From assembly GCF_004337505.1 (NCBI RefSeq), contig NZ_SJZI01000003.1:62001-126000 (forward strand): DNA of 64,000 nt, in the 5' to 3' direction. This document shows, piece by piece, positions 60,925 through 64,000 of this stretch. Under the pieces are notes generated by a model. The model searched no databases, was not told the DNA's origin, and saw only the letters and a list, made by a program, of their open reading frames with translations. The position numbers and the translations under genes are program-made. Every line of letters begins with the position of its first letter. Positions within the stretch are counted from its first letter, which is position 1. This DNA comes from Flaviaestuariibacter flavus. GTDB taxonomy: Bacteria > Bacteroidota > Bacteroidia > Chitinophagales > Chitinophagaceae.

Positions 60925-61437
60925 ATGGCTTACCCGAACCTGACCCTCATCAGCGCCCTCCGCAACGCGGCCCGGCAGCTCCGCGGGGGCGCGCCCTATG
61001 CCTGGGGCGACCACGGCTCCTGCAACTGCGGCCACCTGCTGCAGGTGGTGACGCACCTGAGCCGCGAGGAGATCCTGCGGCATGCCCGCACCGGCATCGG
61101 CGAGTGGACCGAGATCGCCGAAGACTATTGCGGCGTTACCGAGGCTCCCGTCACCCTGCTGATGAGCCGCCTCGAGGCCATCGGCCTTACCCCCACCGAT
61201 ATCCATTGCCTGGAATATCTGCAGGACCGCGCCGTGCTCGGGCGCCTGCCCGGCGGCTTCCGCTGGCTGCAGAAGAATGTGCGCGCAGACGTCATCCTGT
61301 ATTTCGAAACCTTCGCTGATTTACTCGAAGAGCAGCTGCTGCCGCGGGTGGATATTTCGCTTGCGCTGCCGAAGCCCGATCTTTGCCCACATGCGCACGG
61401 AAGAATTTCTACAGAAGCTGCAGGGGCAGCACATTGA
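60925..61437 (+). CDS. conserved hypothetical protein, 170 residues
   Basis: The protein starts MAYPNLTLISALRNAARQLRG and contains YAWGDHGSCNCGHLLQVVTHLSREEI, a Cys-His cluster that may bind a metal, then GIGEWTEIAEDYCG and PTDIHCLEYLQDRAVL. I recognise it as a protein conserved in Bacteroidota but without a known function. The start at 60925 is where this conserved sequence begins. The last 47 bp overlap the M23 peptidase gene in another frame. Confidence 0.78.
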   Translation: MAYPNLTLISALRNAARQLRGGAPYAWGDHGSCNCGHLLQVVTHLSREEILRHARTGIGEWTEIAEDYCGVTEAPVTLLMSRLEAIGLTPTDIHCLEYLQDRAVLGRLPGGFRWLQKNVRADVILYFETFADLLEEQLLPRVDISLALPKPDLCPHAHGRISTEAAGAAH

Positions 61438-62080
61438 GCCGGTGGTGCCGCTTGCGCCCGGCGATAAGCTGCTGCGGATGAACCTGACGGCCGAAAACAG
61501 CGCGCTCAACGCAGAAACGTTTACGAGCACCGACCGCTTCTCGGCCTGGGTGGAAGACCTGCTGCACCGCGAAGGCGCCCGCTACGGCGTGGGCGGCTGG
61601 GGCGAGCACCGCACCATCTATGCCCGCAGCGAAAAATTCGATACCGGCGAGGAGCCGCGTCGCCTGCACCTGGGCATCGACATCTGGGGAGCCGCGGGCA
61701 CGCCCGTATCGGCACCGCTGGCCGGCACGGTGCACAGCTATGCCATCAACCGGGCCTTTGGCGATTACGGCGGCACCGTAATTCTGCAGCACAACGTAAA
61801 CGGCTTTGTGTTTCATACGCTTTACGGGCACCTGAGCCACGCTTCGGTCGCCGGCAAGACGGAGGGCGCGCCGGTAGCCGCGGGTGCGCAGATCGCCACC
61901 TTCGGCATCCCCGAAGAAAACGGCCAGTGGCCGCCGCACCTGCACTTCCAGGTGATCATCGATATGCAGGGACATTGGGGCGACTACCACGGCGTGTGCC
62001 GCTTTTCGCAGCGGGAACGCTGGCTGGAGAATTGTCCCGATCCCGACGTGCTGCTGCGGATGATGGCGCGGGCGGTGTAA
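61391..62080 (+). CDS. M23 family metallopeptidase
   Basis: 229 residues without a signal peptide. The zinc motifs are RRLHLGIDIWG (HxxxD) and PPHLHFQVII (HxH), with YGHLSH between them, as in LytM/M23 enzymes, which cut peptide cross-links in peptidoglycan. The start at 61391 (MRTEEFLQKLQ) lies inside the end of the preceding gene, an unusually long overlap of 47 bp that implies co-translation or a later start. The absence of an export signal is odd for a wall hydrolase; a cytoplasmic or non-classical role is possible. Confidence 0.88.
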   Translation: MRTEEFLQKLQGQHIEPVVPLAPGDKLLRMNLTAENSALNAETFTSTDRFSAWVEDLLHREGARYGVGGWGEHRTIYARSEKFDTGEEPRRLHLGIDIWGAAGTPVSAPLAGTVHSYAINRAFGDYGGTVILQHNVNGFVFHTLYGHLSHASVAGKTEGAPVAAGAQIATFGIPEENGQWPPHLHFQVIIDMQGHWGDYHGVCRFSQRERWLENCPDPDVLLRMMARAV

Positions 62081-62103
62081 GAAAGTGGGATGCCCGGCTG
62101 GTA

Positions 62104-62763
62104 TCAGCGAACGATCTTGTAGTTGAACATACCGGTGCCGATGTGCCCGTAAAGCACCACCCAGAGCGGCACGATCGCCTCCATGGTGCGGGCGAGCGAA
62201 ATACCTCCAAGGTCGCGGATGTGCGCGCTTTCCCAGTTGAAGTTTTCTTCGAGAAACTTGCAGACGTATGCTTTGGCGGAGGTGCTGTCGCCGCAAAGAA
62301 AAAGTTCGTGGTCGCCGCTGTTAACCTGGCGGGCGTCTACCATCAGCTGGCAGTTCATGGTGTTGAGCGCCTTGACGATGTGCGAGCCCGTGAGTGCATG
62401 CTGCATCTGCTCGCCGAGGGAAACGTCCTGGTATTCTTTCAGGATCCGCGGCGGCATTCCCTGCGAAAAGTCGAGCGGGTTGGTAACGTCGATCACGATC
62501 TTGCCGCGCAGGTTATCAACGCCGGCCATATGTATGGCGTGCAGCGTGGCGCCGCCGTGGGTGGCTACGAAGATCAGCTCGCCGAAGTCGGCGGCATCGG
62601 CAAAGGAGCCGTGGGATGCATCGGGGCCGGCCTTCTTCGCCCAGGCGGCCGCTTTTTCGTTGCCGGCGCTGCGGCTGCCCATGCAGGTGGAATGTCCTTG
62701 ATGTACCAACGCGGTGGCCAGTGTTTCGCCCACCATACCCGTTCCCAATACGCCGATTTTCAT
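62104..62763 (-). CDS. NADP-dependent F420 reductase-like oxidoreductase
   Basis: 219 residues. The Rossmann motif GVLGTGMVGETLATAL (about 4-19), the NADP-favouring GSRSAGNEKA, VIDVTNPLDFSQG and IVKALNTMNC match the family of F420-dependent NADP reductases and relatives annotated as predicted dinucleotide-binding enzymes. Bacteroidota do not usually make F420, so the natural substrate is another small molecule. It converges with the M23 gene. Confidence 0.88.
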   Translation of the reverse strand: MKIGVLGTGMVGETLATALVHQGHSTCMGSRSAGNEKAAAWAKKAGPDASHGSFADAADFGELIFVATHGGATLHAIHMAGVDNLRGKIVIDVTNPLDFSQGMPPRILKEYQDVSLGEQMQHALTGSHIVKALNTMNCQLMVDARQVNSGDHELFLCGDSTSAKAYVCKFLEENFNWESAHIRDLGGISLARTMEAIVPLWVVLYGHIGTGMFNYKIVR

Positions 62764-62869
62764 CTGGATCTGGTTTCAGTTAAGTTACGAAAAGTACGGC
62801 GATCGTTTGCCCATCCATGAAAGATGAATTTGCCCGCAAATGCTGCTGCAGCCCGGCTTTTTGGGTTGA

Positions 62870-62934
62870 AATAAAAATGCTCCGGAGCACGGGCGTCCTG
62901 GACGCGGCACCCCGGAGCAACAGAGGCATTTTAA
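62870..62934. terminator. possible terminator between two oxidoreductase genes
   Basis: AAAATGC (62874 on) and GCATTTT (62927 on) form the outer stem, and GCTCCGG/CCGGAGC an inner stem. It lies after the NmrA-like gene on the minus strand. Confidence 0.6.
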
Positions 62935-62936
62935 GT

Positions 62937-63833
62937 TTATCCTGCCTGGTAAGCAGCCGCGAACTCCGGCGCGAAATCCTCGAGCTTGTGCTTGCCCACC
63001 GGCTGGTGCTTGCCGTTGAAATAGTCGCCCTGCATCTTGCCCGTGCGGATGGCGGCGCCCATCTCCACGTAGTTCTTCGCGATTTCTTCGGGTACACCCG
63101 CGCCGCGCATGCCACCGAGGCTGTCTTCGTCGGAGAAGCCGACCCAGGGCAGTTCCGGCTTGCCGATGACCTTGCCGATAGCGCCCGCAACCTCGCCGCC
63201 GGTGCGCACGTCGCTAACTACGTACTGCACGCCGTGCCCGGTGAAGGAGCGCTGCTCCAGTGCTTTTGCAGCTACGTCGGCGATGTCTTCCGGGTGCGCC
63301 ATCACCAGCTGTGCCTGCGCGTCGCCGTTGTTGCCGCCGATGATGCCGGCGCCTTTTACCATACCGATGCTGCTGAAGAAATTGGTGTAGAAGTAACCTG
63401 CACGAAGGTGCAGTACGTTGACTCCTTCCAGTTTATTGAAGTCCTGCTCTACGTAGTACAAGCCACTTACGGGTCCGCAACCTTCGGGCTGGTCGGCGCC
63501 GACAGAGCTCAGGTTCACCACGTATTGCACGCCGCTGGCCTTGATGGCTTCGGCATAGCCGCGGCCTACGCCGGCGATCCACTGCTTCCAGTCGCCCTGT
63601 ACGCCGAAGTTGGGCGGCACCATCGTATAAATGGCATCGGCGCCGCGGAAGGTCTCCGTGAGGAAAGCCACGTCTTCCACCGAGCCGATGGCGGCATGCG
63701 CCCCTTTGTCGGTGAGGGGCTTCAGGTTTTCAGCATTGCGTCCAACCACGGTGACATCATGACCGGAGGCGAGCAGGGTTTCGGCGAGGGGGCGGGTAAT
63801 ATGACCGGCGGCGCCAAGGAGAACGAATTTCAT
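62937..63833 (-). CDS. NmrA-like NAD(P)-binding protein
   Basis: 298 residues. The N-terminal glycine motif GAAGHITRPLAETLLASGHDVTVVGRN (about 7-33) and the segments IGSVEDVAFLTETFRGADAIYTMVPP, VVNLSSVGAD and LHLRAGYFYTNF match NmrA-type atypical short-chain dehydrogenases. These often sense redox or bind quinones. The promoter region contains a 12-bp palindrome, and the next gene upstream is probably a MarR-type regulator. Confidence 0.9.
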   Translation of the reverse strand: MKFVLLGAAGHITRPLAETLLASGHDVTVVGRNAENLKPLTDKGAHAAIGSVEDVAFLTETFRGADAIYTMVPPNFGVQGDWKQWIAGVGRGYAEAIKASGVQYVVNLSSVGADQPEGCGPVSGLYYVEQDFNKLEGVNVLHLRAGYFYTNFFSSIGMVKGAGIIGGNNGDAQAQLVMAHPEDIADVAAKALEQRSFTGHGVQYVVSDVRTGGEVAGAIGKVIGKPELPWVGFSDEDSLGGMRGAGVPEEIAKNYVEMGAAIRTGKMQGDYFNGKHQPVGKHKLEDFAPEFAAAYQAG

Positions 63834-63905
63834 AATAAAGGCTTTTTAGGGGGTATAAAAGTTTAGAAGTTTTGTTGTTTTCCAGGCAGGAATACTCTTC
63901 GATAA

Positions 63906-63917
63906 TTGTATATACAA
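63906..63917. promoter_or_regulatory. operator-like palindrome
   Basis: TTGTATATACAA, a perfect 12-bp palindrome, 73 bp before the NmrA-like gene start and 21 bp after the upstream gene's stop. Its size and AT-rich dyad fit a MarR-family binding site. Confidence 0.55.
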
Positions 63918-63937
63918 CTGAATTTTTAAAAAAATAG

Positions 63938-64000
63938 TTACCCGTCCAGGCGGTCGGCGAGGCTGCCCATGGTGCCGAGCAGGCGGCCCGCCTCCTGGGG
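63938..64000 (-). CDS. C-terminal fragment, probably a MarR-type regulator
   Basis: About 20 residues (EAGRLLGTMGSLADRLDG then TAA at 63938-63940). The pattern of a short C-terminal helix with LLGxxxxLADRL resembles the dimerisation helix of MarR family regulators. The gene reads towards the NmrA-like gene and enters from beyond the window, so the rest is not visible. Confidence 0.4.
   Translation of the reverse strand, partial: PQEAGRLLGTMGSLADRLDG

Noticed and set aside
62104-62763. Genuine F420-dependent enzyme
   Set aside because: The glycine motif and following residues fit NADP binding, and this phylum is not expected to make F420.

Overview
The window comes from a GC-rich member of the Bacteroidota, most likely family Chitinophagaceae. 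The evidence is: TonB-dependent receptors with N-terminal carboxypeptidase-like domains; three secreted proteins with type IX secretion (T9SS) C-terminal sorting domains or close relatives of them; Bacteroidota-type -7 promoter elements (TAnnTTTG) in front of many genes; the ftsX-DUF3098-uppP gene order; an atpBEFHA cluster whose AtpB carries a long N-terminal extension with a signal peptide; and a general absence of Shine-Dalgarno sequences. No rRNA, tRNA, CRISPR array, transposase or prophage gene was recognised.

Layout. 1-7.2 kb: small, mostly single-gene units (YiaA end, TMEM175-like channel, LysR regulator, acetyltransferase, pseudouridine synthase, DUF1801, ASCH and RibD-C proteins), including a less GC-rich patch at 4.6-5.6 kb. 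7.3-15 kb: a TonB-dependent receptor with a beta-helix-like surface lipoprotein, small unknown genes, then a PhoB/PhoR-like two-component pair. 15-24 kb: a four-helix-bundle gene between inverted repeat arms, a large secreted protein with a possible clan CD peptidase site, a T9SS cargo protein, an ABC exporter and an Ig-like lipoprotein. 24-28.8 kb: ATP synthase genes atpB, E, F, H, A, without atpG. 28.8-40.7 kb: a flippase-like/NodB deacetylase fusion; a receptor with downstream membrane, TPR-like and winged-helix genes; a PAS-LuxR regulator; an ABC transporter with a LolA-like protein; pdxA. 41-46.4 kb: two very large T9SS cargo proteins, one an M14 carboxypeptidase. 46.5-57 kb: housekeeping genes (rsmA, a 2-hydroxyacid dehydrogenase, greA, HIT, ruvC, uppP, ftsX). 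57-64 kb: leuS, a highly structured 850-bp intergenic region, an M23 peptidase and two NAD(P)-binding proteins.

The most unusual content is between the genes. At least nine families of short-period repeats (exactly 7 or 8 bp per unit, 3-6 units, a different unit at different loci) occupy many intergenic spaces. They usually occur as two inverted arms around a short centre or a terminator, and in several cases begin on the stop codon of the adjacent gene. They even separate the genes of the ATP synthase operon and flank atpE. Downstream of leuS there is an array of eight exactly 42-bp units (60265-60600), each combining a near-constant palindrome with a second palindrome of changing sequence. 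leuS itself carries two in-frame insertions made of palindromic DNA. These points are read directly from the sequence; any function is inference.
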